The notes below the pieces were generated by a model that was not told the origin of the DNA, ran no database searches, and saw only the letters and a list, made by a program, of their open reading frames with translations. This document shows positions 1 through 7,423 of a stretch of DNA of 64,000 bases, in pieces. Position 1 is the first letter of the stretch. The number at the start of each line of letters is the position of its first letter. A program made the position numbers and the translations under genes. This DNA is from a virus: positions 17,133 through 81,132 of the IMG/VR virus record IMGVR_UViG_3300035661_000042. One strand, 5' to 3'.

Positions 1-831
1 CATAGGCTCTGGCGGAGTAAATCCGTTGACGACAGGTGATGCCACATTGTCAAAATATGCGTTTTCTTCTGCCTCTTTGGCCGCCAGTTCTTCTCGGCGT
101 AGCCGAAGCGCAATATTGACTGCAAGTGTAAGTGCAATTGCCATTGGATCAAAAGCAAAGATGATCAAGAAGATCAAGTACTTTGTTGCATTGTCAGTAT
201 CAAGTCCAAACGCCTTGGCGATATAGGTAATTGGACCAATGTGGGCTTCGGTCTTAATTGTTTCTTGTCTCAATGCAAGTAGTTGCGTGTCCAGTTCTGT
301 TACTCGTTTAGTAACGGATTCTTGTTCAGCTTTGTACTGCTTAACGATAGACTCGCGTGATCGGGTTGTTTCGCGTAATGCACGAGTTGCGTTTGGATCA
401 ACATTGCCATCTTTTTTGTTGACAGAACCAACGGTAGGCCCCCCTGCGATTAGGTCGTCAATCTGTTTCTTACGAGCAAGACTTCGTACCTTCTCTTCAT
501 CAAGAAGTGAAATTTGTTCTTGCTTCTGTTTGAGAGGCAAAATATCCTGTTGATATCCAGACGACAAGTATCCAAAAATACCAAGCGAAGTCAGCATCGA
601 GAGCACTGTAACGCCTGCAATTAAGTAGACTTTCAGTGCTAAATTGGTCTTAACCCAGTATCTGTACAGGTACGATACTGCCATCAACTTGCCAGCGCCA
701 AGCGAGCCACCCATAATGATCACTGACCAAAATACGCCGCTGAATGTTGCAGCCAAGCCGATGACGCTGAAATATTCAGCGGACAAAGCAATCGCTGCTG
801 TTGATAGAATCAACAAGAAGATGAAAAGCAT
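1..831 (-). CDS. Membrane protein with coiled-coil middle, C-terminus cut by window edge
   Basis: An open frame starts at the ATG at 831 and stays open to base 1, giving 277 residues without a stop. A GGAG ribosome site lies just upstream, and the gene follows the GroES-like gene by 11 bases. Residues 1-50 hold two hydrophobic segments (MLFIFLLILSTAAIALSAEY, then an aliphatic/glycine stretch). A third follows near residue 70. The middle (about 90-190) is charged and Gln/Glu-rich, as in a coiled coil. A last hydrophobic segment (ITYIAKAFGLDTDNATKYLI and on) lies near 225-260. The topology suggests an inner-membrane protein with a long helical hairpin. I do not recognise the family well enough to give a function; the C-terminus is not visible. 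Confidence 0.75.
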   Translation of the reverse strand, partial: MLFIFLLILSTAAIALSAEYFSVIGLAATFSGVFWSVIIMGGSLGAGKLMAVSYLYRYWVKTNLALKVYLIAGVTVLSMLTSLGIFGYLSSGYQQDILPLKQKQEQISLLDEEKVRSLARKKQIDDLIAGGPTVGSVNKKDGNVDPNATRALRETTRSRESIVKQYKAEQESVTKRVTELDTQLLALRQETIKTEAHIGPITYIAKAFGLDTDNATKYLIFLIIFAFDPMAIALTLAVNIALRLRREELAAKEAEENAYFDNVASPVVNGFTPPEPM

Positions 832-842
832 ACTATTCTCCG

Positions 843-1412
843 TTATGCATATGCCAAGATACTGTCATCCTTGATGAAAGACATTGTTACCCCAGCATGC
901 CTAAATGTATCTGTGAAATTGGTGTCGTTGTAATAGATAGTTGTACCAACTACCAGTTCTGGTGAAACTTTTGGTCCCAAGTGCAACACAACACCCGTTG
1001 GTGTTTCGTCGGATCCACCAATCACAACGATAATGCCACTGGTTGATTTGAGATCAGCCTTTGGATTTTGTTTGAATAGCACAACATTGGTAAGCGGTTC
1101 AATCGGTGCGAATGGAGTGTCACGCACAGCAACAGCTTGGGATTCGTCAGACATCCATACACGAACGCCTTCAAACTTCAACCCCGACGTCCAGCGCAAG
1201 TTGGGGAGAAGTACTTGTTGACCGACCTTTATTGTGCAACTGGGGCCAACAGCAATAACTTTGACCCACCGTGGTTCTTTAGCGCTGTCATCAAAGCTGG
1301 CTTTCAGCACAATCCCTGATGCGGTTGATTCTTTCTCAAACTCCCCCTTGGAATTAACGCGGTCGATAAATTCAAATGCGATTCCATTGCTCTTGACTGG
1401 TACGATGTTCAT
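843..1412 (-). CDS. Tandem GroES-like (co-chaperonin-type) protein
   Basis: The 189-residue product appears to hold two copies of the small GroES beta-barrel. Copy 1 (about 8-98) has SGIVLKASF, a mobile-loop-sized gap, then VKVIAVGPSCTIKVGQQVLL, matching the Cpn10 pattern of a V-x-AVGPG turn followed by VKVGD-x-VLF. Copy 2 (about 107-189) repeats it: SGIIVVIGG, then GVVLHLGPKVSPELVVGTTI and a closing DDSILAYA. T4 encodes a single-domain co-chaperonin, gp31 (111 residues), that replaces GroES when GroEL folds the capsid protein. A similar job is an inference. The mobile loop that should contact GroEL is not obvious in copy 2, so a divergent scaffold role is possible. Confidence 0.55.
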   Translation of the reverse strand: MNIVPVKSNGIAFEFIDRVNSKGEFEKESTASGIVLKASFDDSAKEPRWVKVIAVGPSCTIKVGQQVLLPNLRWTSGLKFEGVRVWMSDESQAVAVRDTPFAPIEPLTNVVLFKQNPKADLKSTSGIIVVIGGSDETPTGVVLHLGPKVSPELVVGTTIYYNDTNFTDTFRHAGVTMSFIKDDSILAYA

Positions 1413-1438
1413 ATGGTTTTATGCTTTCTGTATGTTTG

Positions 1439-1657
1439 TTATTCTTGTGGTGGATCCGAAGGATCCTCAATTACGGGAGCAGTGAGATCAACAGTATCAC
1501 GCTTCAACTTTTTGATCCGACGCTTGAACTTCTGATCAATAAAAGCTTCCCGTGCTTGTACGTTTGTTGGTTTTGGTGCAGACGCAATCTGCTGTTTGAT
1601 TTTGAGCAAGTCAAAATCAACCAACTGTCCTTTTGCGCTCTTCACTGGCTTTGCCAT
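1439..1657 (-). CDS. Small basic hypothetical protein
   Basis: This 72-residue gene has a clear AGGAGA ribosome site before its ATG and lies between the polymerase-III-like fragment and the GroES-like gene in the same orientation. The middle is strongly basic (FKRRIKKLKRD) and the tail acidic and proline-rich (EDPSDPPQE). I do not recognise it. The spacing and ribosome site support expression as part of the operon. Confidence 0.6.
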   Translation of the reverse strand: MAKPVKSAKGQLVDFDLLKIKQQIASAPKPTNVQAREAFIDQKFKRRIKKLKRDTVDLTAPVIEDPSDPPQE

Positions 1658-1666
1658 ATATGTCTC

Positions 1667-2221
1667 CTATTCGTGCAAAAAATCATCGATATCCAAATCG
1701 TACTTAAACGAATCTACGTCGTGCACTCCGATGATGTACAACACGTATGACGATACGCTACTCCCTCTACCAACACCCCAGACGGTATTGGTAGCGGTTA
1801 GTGTATTTATGATCCAAATTATAGTGCGAATCACGTCAAACAGTTGATATTTGTTGTATATGACAAGTTCCTCTGCCAATCTACGCTCTCGCAGCGCAAT
1901 TTCCGCAGGTGGTTCCCCTTCAAATAAAACACTGTGTGCCTTAAAGAGGTACTCAATCACATCCAACTTTTTGAATGAATCAGGAATCGTCCAATCATAT
2001 GTCAGAGGATTACAGGTGTCCTTAACTTCGATCTGCTGGGCAACCGACGCGTGTCGATTGAATTCTTCTACTAATGGAGAGGGCTGCGTTACAAACCGGA
2101 TGTCATGAAACTTGACCATACGCAGCAGAGCTGCTGGATCAAACGAAGATACACCATCGTACCACAACACTCTATCGTTGAGGTGGGTGTTAAGCAAATG
2201 GGGTTTTGTAACTATTTCCAT
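1667..2221 (-). CDS. DNA polymerase III alpha-like palm fragment, catalytic part absent
   Basis: Residues 149-182 of this 184-residue protein carry GVGRGSSVSSYVLYIIG followed by VDSFKYDLDIDDFL. This matches the bacterial replicase signature GPGRGSAAGSLVAYxLGIT-DVDPL-KYxLLFERFL in the palm of PolC/DnaE. The preceding helix (RERRLAEELVIYNKYQLFDV, 111-130) matches the RLExELxVI-YFLIV segment that comes before it. In DnaE the catalytic PDIDIDF aspartates follow within a dozen residues, but here the frame ends at FLHE. The protein therefore cannot be a complete polymerase; a binding or decoy role is possible. It overlaps the upstream gene by 32 bases and has no clear ribosome site, so translation is probably coupled. 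Confidence 0.6.
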   Translation of the reverse strand: MEIVTKPHLLNTHLNDRVLWYDGVSSFDPAALLRMVKFHDIRFVTQPSPLVEEFNRHASVAQQIEVKDTCNPLTYDWTIPDSFKKLDVIEYLFKAHSVLFEGEPPAEIALRERRLAEELVIYNKYQLFDVIRTIIWIINTLTATNTVWGVGRGSSVSSYVLYIIGVHDVDSFKYDLDIDDFLHE

Positions 2222-2564
2222 TGGATGTATCTACGTCAGGAGCTCGTACCGGCTGCGCTCCACCAGTGGCGAATGGACCAGCTAATCCTTGTGGAGAAGA
2301 AGCAAGGCCGCCACTTGACATTCGAAGTTGTCCTGGATCACCAGGCATTGGTAGGGGCATTGGCATATTTTCGGCCGCTTGTCGGAAGTGCTGCTGTTGT
2401 TGTGGTTGTGGTGGAGCTGATTCTTGCAGCCGTTCAATCATTGAACGAATACGAGTCCATTGACGAACGCTCGGCACCCACTCCTCAACGTCTGCTGCAA
2501 ATTCAACAGCTTCGATGAATGTTTTCAGTTCTGTTACTGTAACTGGTTTTGTGATGTCTGCCAT
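2190..2564 (-). CDS. Hypothetical protein with Pro/Gln-rich tail
   Basis: The 124-residue product starts with a compact, mostly helical region (residues 1-47, VTVTELKTFIEAVEFAADVE then a Trp-containing helix). It continues into a low-complexity tail with PPQPQQQQH and repeated PMPLPMPG. An AAGGACATACC ribosome site precedes the ATG. An 11-base tandem duplication (TCCTTTGTTTA twice, 2571-2592, plus strand) covers the ribosome site and the end of the neighbouring endonuclease-like gene. I do not recognise a function. Confidence 0.6.
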   Translation of the reverse strand: MADITKPVTVTELKTFIEAVEFAADVEEWVPSVRQWTRIRSMIERLQESAPPQPQQQQHFRQAAENMPMPLPMPGDPGQLRMSSGGLASSPQGLAGPFATGGAQPVRAPDVDTSNGNSYKTPFA

Positions 2565-2570
2565 GGTATG

Positions 2571-2592
2571 TCCTTTGTTTATCCTTTGTTTA
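2571..2592. repeat. 11-base tandem duplication at endonuclease gene border
   Basis: TCCTTTGTTTA occurs twice without gap (2571-2581, 2582-2592). The copies carry a duplicated ribosome site and GGATAA ending at the edge of the inserted endonuclease-like gene. Confidence 0.8.
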
Positions 2593-3303
2593 TCCGATTA
2601 GGCCGTGCAAAGATCGTTCAATTATTTGAATATCAACATTCAGTACTTCTGACCACCCAGAAAATGGTAATCGTTCTGATTGTCGATAGGTTGCAAACGT
2701 GCTTAACATTTGCTGTTCTGCTGACCACGCTTTTAGCAAAGTTGTGTTGTGACTAATGATGATCTCGTGGTCAACTCCACCATATCGTAATCGAAGTGAG
2801 CGCTTTGTTATACCTACTTTGTTGTATGTTCTACTATTTACGTTCAATTTTACAAGGTAGATCAAAGCTGATTGGCTGGCAAGGTTTTGATCAGCATCAA
2901 ACATCCATTGTTTATATTTTCCAGCTGAAAAATGACACTTTGGACATCCTTGACGAGCACTTACGTGCATGTTAGGGGTTTGCAAGAATGGTCCGTGGGT
3001 TTTACACCCTATTAGTACCTTTTGTCGATTATGAACGTAGTTTACTTCGTTATATGTGTAGGTATTTCCGTGAACCACTTGTGCTCGTTGCACAAATTCT
3101 GGTTTGGTCAAAAACTGCGATTGTTTTCGACAGTTAATGCATCCCAACACTTGCAGGTGTGAGTATGAACGTTGGGTAAATATTCCATGAGTCGGGCAAA
3201 GAATTTCAATTTTATCATGGACTCTATGTTCACCAACCGCATCATATTGATACTTGTTGCCATGAACTTTCAGAGCGCGAATCTTGAATGTATCGTTATC
3301 CAA
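2590..3303 (-). CDS. Probable homing endonuclease: two zinc-finger repeats plus GIY-YIG-like domain
   Basis: Two similar treble-clef-like modules run in tandem. The first has HGNKYQYDAV, then EILCPTHGIF and CINC. The second has HGNTYTYNEV, then VLIGCKTHGPF and CPKC. They are followed by a C-terminal module opening YLVKLNVNSRTYNKVGITKR, which resembles the GIY-YIG / T5orf172 nuclease start (Y-x-V/I with a downstream KVGxTxR). Such zinc-repeat plus GIY-YIG proteins are common phage mobile endonucleases. I set the start at the TTG at 3303, which overlaps the stop of the upstream gene (ATTGGATAA). The longer frame to 3384 also begins with TTG and would sit inside that gene. The gene interrupts an otherwise tight operon. 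Confidence 0.6.
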   Translation of the reverse strand: MDNDTFKIRALKVHGNKYQYDAVGEHRVHDKIEILCPTHGIFTQRSYSHLQVLGCINCRKQSQFLTKPEFVQRAQVVHGNTYTYNEVNYVHNRQKVLIGCKTHGPFLQTPNMHVSARQGCPKCHFSAGKYKQWMFDADQNLASQSALIYLVKLNVNSRTYNKVGITKRSLRLRYGGVDHEIIISHNTTLLKAWSAEQQMLSTFATYRQSERLPFSGWSEVLNVDIQIIERSLHGLIG

Positions 3304-3784
3304 TGAGATCACCAACAATGATATCTTTGAGGTATTTGTTGTACGTATCGGAGGGGGATACGCAGATCCACTCGTCAGGTCCAATAGGATGGCACAACAT
3401 TTGATGTTTGTTCAATGATGGGCCAACATTTTTGTGTTCAATGTAGTAGTTGGTTACTGTAATGATTTCTGGCGAGACGGCAGATTTCTTTGGTCCATAT
3501 GTCAGCGCAGTGAACTGTCTACCAGCTGTTTCAGCAAGTTCAACGACATCCAGCTGGGCTGTCTCTCGATCGTAAACAAGCACATTCCAATTTGCTGGAA
3601 GGGTAAACTGGAAACCCTTAATCAACACCTGAATTGAAGGACAAACAACTTCCTCCAACATCAACAAAGGTGCAAGGGTAAAGTCGAGCATTGACAGGTC
3701 CAGTACCCACATATGTTCTGTCATAGTGGGTCCGTGAATACTGTCAAGAATGATTGGTTGGGATTCGCCGTCAAATATAAGCAT
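3296..3784 (-). CDS. Conserved hypothetical protein next to uvsW
   Basis: This 162-residue gene follows uvsW by 18 bases in the same operon. The product is beta-rich with regular hydrophobic strands (FTLPANWNVLVYDRETAQLD; VCPSIQVLIKG) and conserved-looking prolines and Trp. There is no signal peptide, membrane segment or recognised nucleotide-binding motif. The segment around LPANWNVLVYDRE resembles Hint-type folds in hydrophobic pattern only, which is too little to call. Its position with UvsW and UvsY suggests a role in DNA metabolism, by context alone. Confidence 0.65.
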   Translation of the reverse strand: MLIFDGESQPIILDSIHGPTMTEHMWVLDLSMLDFTLAPLLMLEEVVCPSIQVLIKGFQFTLPANWNVLVYDRETAQLDVVELAETAGRQFTALTYGPKKSAVSPEIITVTNYYIEHKNVGPSLNKHQMLCHPIGPDEWICVSPSDTYNKYLKDIIVGDLIG

Positions 3785-3802
3785 GATATGAGTGTACCTT
3801 GG

Positions 3803-5335
3803 TTACTCGGGTAAGTCAAGCAATGTCATTTGCTTAACGTAATCGATTTTGTGTTTCTTAAAGGGGTATTGAGCTTCTTCGTAGTAGTTGGTTCGATGTT
3901 TCAAGTGCTTCTTGCTATACTTCAAGTCGCCACATATATCAGTGACTACAACAGAATCCTTGTCTGCTGCCTTACGAAGTCCTCGACCAATTCCCTGAAT
4001 AACTCGAATGAATGACTTACCAACATCAACAAATACAAGGTTAAATATTCGGTTGATGTTCAATCCCGTTCCTGCAATGTGTACCGTTGCTATAACGACT
4101 AAATCATCGCGTGTCTTGAAAAGATCATAAATTTTAGTGCGTTCTGATACCTTCTTGACGTCCTGACCATTGACAAACATAGCACCGGGAATGTAGGAGG
4201 CGAGTTTGCGTCCAAGGGGAATGCTGTCTACCAAACACATCACATTTCCCTTCTTTGAATCTTGCTTTGCAAGCAAGAACTCTGCAATCCACTCAATGCG
4301 CAGTTCGTTTCTGTGCAAGTATGACTTTTCCGATGCGAAGTCGGGGAAATATCCGTCCTTGAACTGAATGTATGTCGGTGGCTTGCTTCCCGGAACGTCT
4401 TCATTGCAGAATGTGGCATATTCTGTCCGGAGATCCTCTTCCAGTTGAATGACATCAATGTGGATAGTTGACAACACTCCCATCTCTATCAACGTATGGG
4501 CAGGCATAGTAAATCTAACAGGGCCAACAGCAACGTGAACAGCCATCCGTTCAGCTTCATCTTTCGGCAACGTACCTGTAAATCCAAACCGGTACGGAAG
4601 ACGCGATGCGTGATCACAAATGATTTTTGTCAGCACATTTCCACGTAGTCCATGACATTCGTCAACGATTACCATTTGAAACATTTCGACAATCTTTGGA
4701 TTGTTTTTCAGTGCTTGCCACGTAGAGACAACGTGCTTGTGATCTAACGTTTTAACAGCTCCACTGTATTCGCCCGTATCAAGCCCGCAATTGATATATT
4801 CTGCCTTGGTCTGACGGATCAATCCTTGGTCAGGTACAATTGTCAGCGACTTTACACCAAGGTTGTCGTATGATTTAACCAGTGCTGAACACATCAATGT
4901 TTTCCCAGCACCAGTGCCCGCAAGACAAATTCCACTGCCAGCCTCAATCAATGAATTGACCCCTTCTACTTGGTCTGCACGAAGGATTGTTGGCTTCCCC
5001 GTGTCAAGGTGAAGTATGTGGGAAAACACTCCATTATCGATTAAGTCAGGTGCTTGGGCTTGTGTTGTACGTAAATCCTCAATGACAACGTTATATCCAA
5101 ACTTCACCAATCTGGGAAGGATATCTTCTAACAAGTAAACAAATGTTTTTCCCGTCTTGTGAAAATACCGAATCTTTCCGTCCCACTGTCCAAGTTTGAA
5201 CCGAGGGTTGAAGAAATAGTTCGCAGCAGGCACAGCATACTTGTTGTACAGTTGTGTCAGATGATCTTCGTGAAGACCAACTAAAACTGCGGATACTTCG
5301 TCGAGGAGACGAATTTTACAATCAGTCTTTGCCAT
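3803..5335 (-). CDS. uvsW: UvsW-type DNA/RNA-DNA helicase
   Basis: This is a superfamily 2 helicase of 510 residues (T4 UvsW has 503). Motifs in order: Walker A AGTGAGKT (139-146), DEAH-box variant VDECHG (224-229), motif III-like FGFTGTLP, and motif VI QGIGRGLRK near 430. In T4, UvsW unwinds R-loops, branch-migrates recombination intermediates and drives the switch from origin to recombination-dependent replication. The start codon overlaps the uvsY stop (TAATG), so the two are translationally coupled. Length, motif order and placement beside uvsY and uvsX make this call firm. Confidence 0.93.
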   Translation of the reverse strand: MAKTDCKIRLLDEVSAVLVGLHEDHLTQLYNKYAVPAANYFFNPRFKLGQWDGKIRYFHKTGKTFVYLLEDILPRLVKFGYNVVIEDLRTTQAQAPDLIDNGVFSHILHLDTGKPTILRADQVEGVNSLIEAGSGICLAGTGAGKTLMCSALVKSYDNLGVKSLTIVPDQGLIRQTKAEYINCGLDTGEYSGAVKTLDHKHVVSTWQALKNNPKIVEMFQMVIVDECHGLRGNVLTKIICDHASRLPYRFGFTGTLPKDEAERMAVHVAVGPVRFTMPAHTLIEMGVLSTIHIDVIQLEEDLRTEYATFCNEDVPGSKPPTYIQFKDGYFPDFASEKSYLHRNELRIEWIAEFLLAKQDSKKGNVMCLVDSIPLGRKLASYIPGAMFVNGQDVKKVSERTKIYDLFKTRDDLVVIATVHIAGTGLNINRIFNLVFVDVGKSFIRVIQGIGRGLRKAADKDSVVVTDICGDLKYSKKHLKHRTNYYEEAQYPFKKHKIDYVKQMTLLDLPE

Positions 5336-5793
5336 TATAGAGTTGCATTTTGGATTGTTGCGATTCGAGCAGCTGTTAGGTCACGCAGCGCAAATCCTCG
5401 CTTGTCAAATGCGCTAACAGCATCGTCAAACTTATCGTGTAGTTCTGCAATTTCAAGGTACAGTTCATTGATTTTGAGATACTCGTCTTCTGAATCAATA
5501 AAACTGTTCATTACCCGCTCACCAAGAGTCCGAGAGTAATTTTCAACATAGCGACGAGCAAGTCGCCCCCGGGCAGCAGACACCTGGGCGTCAAGGTACT
5601 TCATAATTGTTTTTAGTTCAGCTCTGCGCTGTGCATAAAAAATTGGCCACGTGCTTTGTTCGTTCAAAGCCTTATCGAGCGCCTTACCTGATAACCGAAG
5701 GTTCTCTTCAATCCCCTCGAAAGCTTCTTCAAATTCGACAATTAGTGTGGGAAGATTGGAGAATTTATCTCCGAGGTCAGCAAGTCGGCTCAT
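5335..5793 (-). CDS. uvsY: UvsY-like recombination mediator
   Basis: The product is a 152-residue, highly helical, charged protein (T4 UvsY has 137). The C-terminal DKRGFALRDLTAARIATI aligns with the T4 UvsY end KSRGFAIKHIQDMRAFE. UvsY loads UvsX onto single-stranded DNA covered by gp32. The gene overlaps its upstream neighbour by 4 bases (ATGA) and its downstream neighbour uvsW by 1 base (TAATG), as expected for proteins made in step. Recognition rests on the C-terminal match, the length and the context with UvsX, UvsW and gp32. Confidence 0.75.
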   Translation of the reverse strand: MSRLADLGDKFSNLPTLIVEFEEAFEGIEENLRLSGKALDKALNEQSTWPIFYAQRRAELKTIMKYLDAQVSAARGRLARRYVENYSRTLGERVMNSFIDSEDEYLKINELYLEIAELHDKFDDAVSAFDKRGFALRDLTAARIATIQNATL

Positions 5794-6302
5794 TGTGATG
5801 TCCCTTTGGTCAGTTGCTGAAAATACAGCAACTGCGTCATTTGTTCTTTTGTTAGTTCTGCAATGTTAAAATACTGTGGAATCTGCTTTTGCTCGGCCGT
5901 GAGAGGCTCTTCTGTCTTATTCCCCATTGCAACACTCATTAACCAACCCTTGATCGTTTCTTTTTCTTGAAATACAACTGTCAAAGGAATGCCAAGTGTG
6001 ATCGTTCGTTGAATTTGGACAGGGTTTTCTCCTTGCACAGACGGCATCACCAACGTAAGAAATTGTGACATCTCTTTTGCTGGACTATACGTGATTTCAG
6101 CACGTATTACCAATATGGATTGAACGACATCCATATCTTCCCACACAATTGCGTCGGTTGGCACATTAACCAACTCAAATATTGCTGAAAGGACAGAAGG
6201 CGTCAATGTTTCAGCAATCTCTCGATTGCAAGCATTTCTGGCCTTCTGTCTCTTATCGAATAACCCCAACAAGTGTTCGATTTGTTCTAAGTCTTTGCCC
6301 AC
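5790..6302 (-). CDS. Hypothetical protein of the uvs operon
   Basis: The 170-residue product has a helical N-terminus (KRQKARNACNREIAETLTPS), a beta-rich centre (FLTLVMPSVQG; TITLGIPLTVVF) and a Gln-rich helical C-terminus (ELTKEQMTQLLYFQQL). The start is a GTG inside the end of the nucleotidyltransferase gene (16-base overlap), and the end overlaps uvsY by 4 bases. I do not recognise the family. The tight coupling on both sides suggests it works with the recombination proteins. Confidence 0.65.
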   Translation of the reverse strand: MGKDLEQIEHLLGLFDKRQKARNACNREIAETLTPSVLSAIFELVNVPTDAIVWEDMDVVQSILVIRAEITYSPAKEMSQFLTLVMPSVQGENPVQIQRTITLGIPLTVVFQEKETIKGWLMSVAMGNKTEEPLTAEQKQIPQYFNIAELTKEQMTQLLYFQQLTKGTSQ

Positions 6303-7351
6303 ATTGCGTCCTGAATGTCAAGCACAAGTTGTGCTGCAAATTTGATGTTCGGTTTCTTTGGAAGTGATGTCTTTGCGTACAAATTGACACGTACGTCATT
6401 ATCCATCATTTCAGCGTATTCCACTACTTGCTCGTACGTCCAAGCACCATTTCGGATCGACAACAGTTCCTCTGCATCGGGACGCTTGACAAGCAGTTGT
6501 CCGGTTTGCAGTGCTTCTGCACCCATTCGAAGCAGACGAACCAAATGCATTGCATGCTTGGTATCGTACCCAAATTGTTCTTCCAACGAACTACGCTTTT
6601 CATTGCGGTTCTTTTTCCACGTCCAGTAGTTCTCCCACGTTTCCTTCGCTGCAACATAGACAGAACGGTTGAACTTGACGATGAACAACGGTGTTCCGAG
6701 GGCGTGACTATCGCCTTCGTAATCGTCATTTAGTGCACCCGTCTCTTTGTTGAACGGACTGTACTTGTCCGCAGGATATACACCGTACGTATCACCACTA
6801 AACGGAACGAGACGGTGACCCCGTTCGTAATCCCGGAGACTGACCTTGAACGTCTTTGGACCTGTAAAATTGTGGACGAGAGAGACAAAATCCACTTGCT
6901 GTGGACGTTGTTCAGATTGGGGCTGATTGATCCACTTATTGTGCCCTTTGATCCGTTTCAGTTGAGCAAGTGCATATCCACTCGTTGTGAATGCGATCTT
7001 GCTTGACAAGAGTTGTGGAGCGGCAGCACGCAGGATTTCATACGCAGGCGTGGTGTGTACGATGTCTTGACGATCAACCCACAACGATTCAACAACGTTT
7101 GGATTGCAGTCAAGTGCAAGCTTCATGAAGTTGGCAAGTTCGTAGATTACCGTATCCTCTTCCGACGTGTCATTGACTTCATTCAGGGGATAGAACGGCG
7201 TGCGTACATTAACTGGGTCAGCGCAGAAAATACCACGAAAATCAACATCAGACATGGGCAAGTTGGTTCCATACGAGATTGAACCTGCATAGTGCTTGAC
7301 GATCAGATTATCTGTCATCAGTTGTTGTGCTGTTTTGAGTGTGAATGTCAT
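6287..7351 (-). CDS. Predicted nucleotidyltransferase, RlaP/YcgL type
   Basis: Residues near 23-43 read GSISYGTNLPMSDVDFRGIF. This is the polymerase-beta-superfamily motif (GS, then D-x-D about ten residues on) as seen in COG3541/YcgL proteins, a family also called RlaP and predicted to act in RNA repair. The rest is long and helical with conserved-looking Trp, His and Arg (RIKGHNKWINQPQ). I chose the ATG at 7351 because GGGAG lies 8 bases upstream; the frame extends 22 codons further but without a ribosome site. The length is then 354 residues. It sits between uvsX and the unknown gene before uvsY. Substrate unknown; RNA 3'-end addition is a family-level inference. Confidence 0.72.
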   Translation of the reverse strand: MTFTLKTAQQLMTDNLIVKHYAGSISYGTNLPMSDVDFRGIFCADPVNVRTPFYPLNEVNDTSEEDTVIYELANFMKLALDCNPNVVESLWVDRQDIVHTTPAYEILRAAAPQLLSSKIAFTTSGYALAQLKRIKGHNKWINQPQSEQRPQQVDFVSLVHNFTGPKTFKVSLRDYERGHRLVPFSGDTYGVYPADKYSPFNKETGALNDDYEGDSHALGTPLFIVKFNRSVYVAAKETWENYWTWKKNRNEKRSSLEEQFGYDTKHAMHLVRLLRMGAEALQTGQLLVKRPDAEELLSIRNGAWTYEQVVEYAEMMDNDVRVNLYAKTSLPKKPNIKFAAQLVLDIQDAMWAKT

Positions 7352-7372
7352 TATGATTCTCCCAACGGGGAA

Positions 7373-7405
7373 CGAGAGTAGAATACATATTGTACTCCAC
7401 TCTCG
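7373..7405 (-). other. Long RNA hairpin between uvsX and nucleotidyltransferase
   Basis: On the minus-strand RNA a 14-pair stem (CGAGAGUGGAGUAC with GUAUUCUACUCUCG) closes a 5-base loop. Two pairs are G-U, which would be A-C mismatches in the opposite strand, so the structure belongs to the minus transcript. No U-run follows, so it is more likely a processing or stability element than a terminator. A short GTTGAT-AC-ATCAAC palindrome (7405-7418) lies beside it. Confidence 0.5.
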
Positions 7406-7423
7406 TTGATACATCAACAGATA

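Noticed and set aside
1803-1812. TATTTATG late-type element (minus CATAAATA)
   Set aside because: Lies inside the polymerase-III-like coding sequence, with no gene start in the right place behind it.
3304-3384. N-terminal extension of the endonuclease-like gene
   Set aside because: It begins with a TTG inside the upstream gene and has no similarity to the zinc-repeat module; the overlap is probably chance.
7352-7417. N-terminal extension of the nucleotidyltransferase to 7417
   Set aside because: It runs through the hairpin and has no ribosome site; GGGAG precedes the ATG at 7351.
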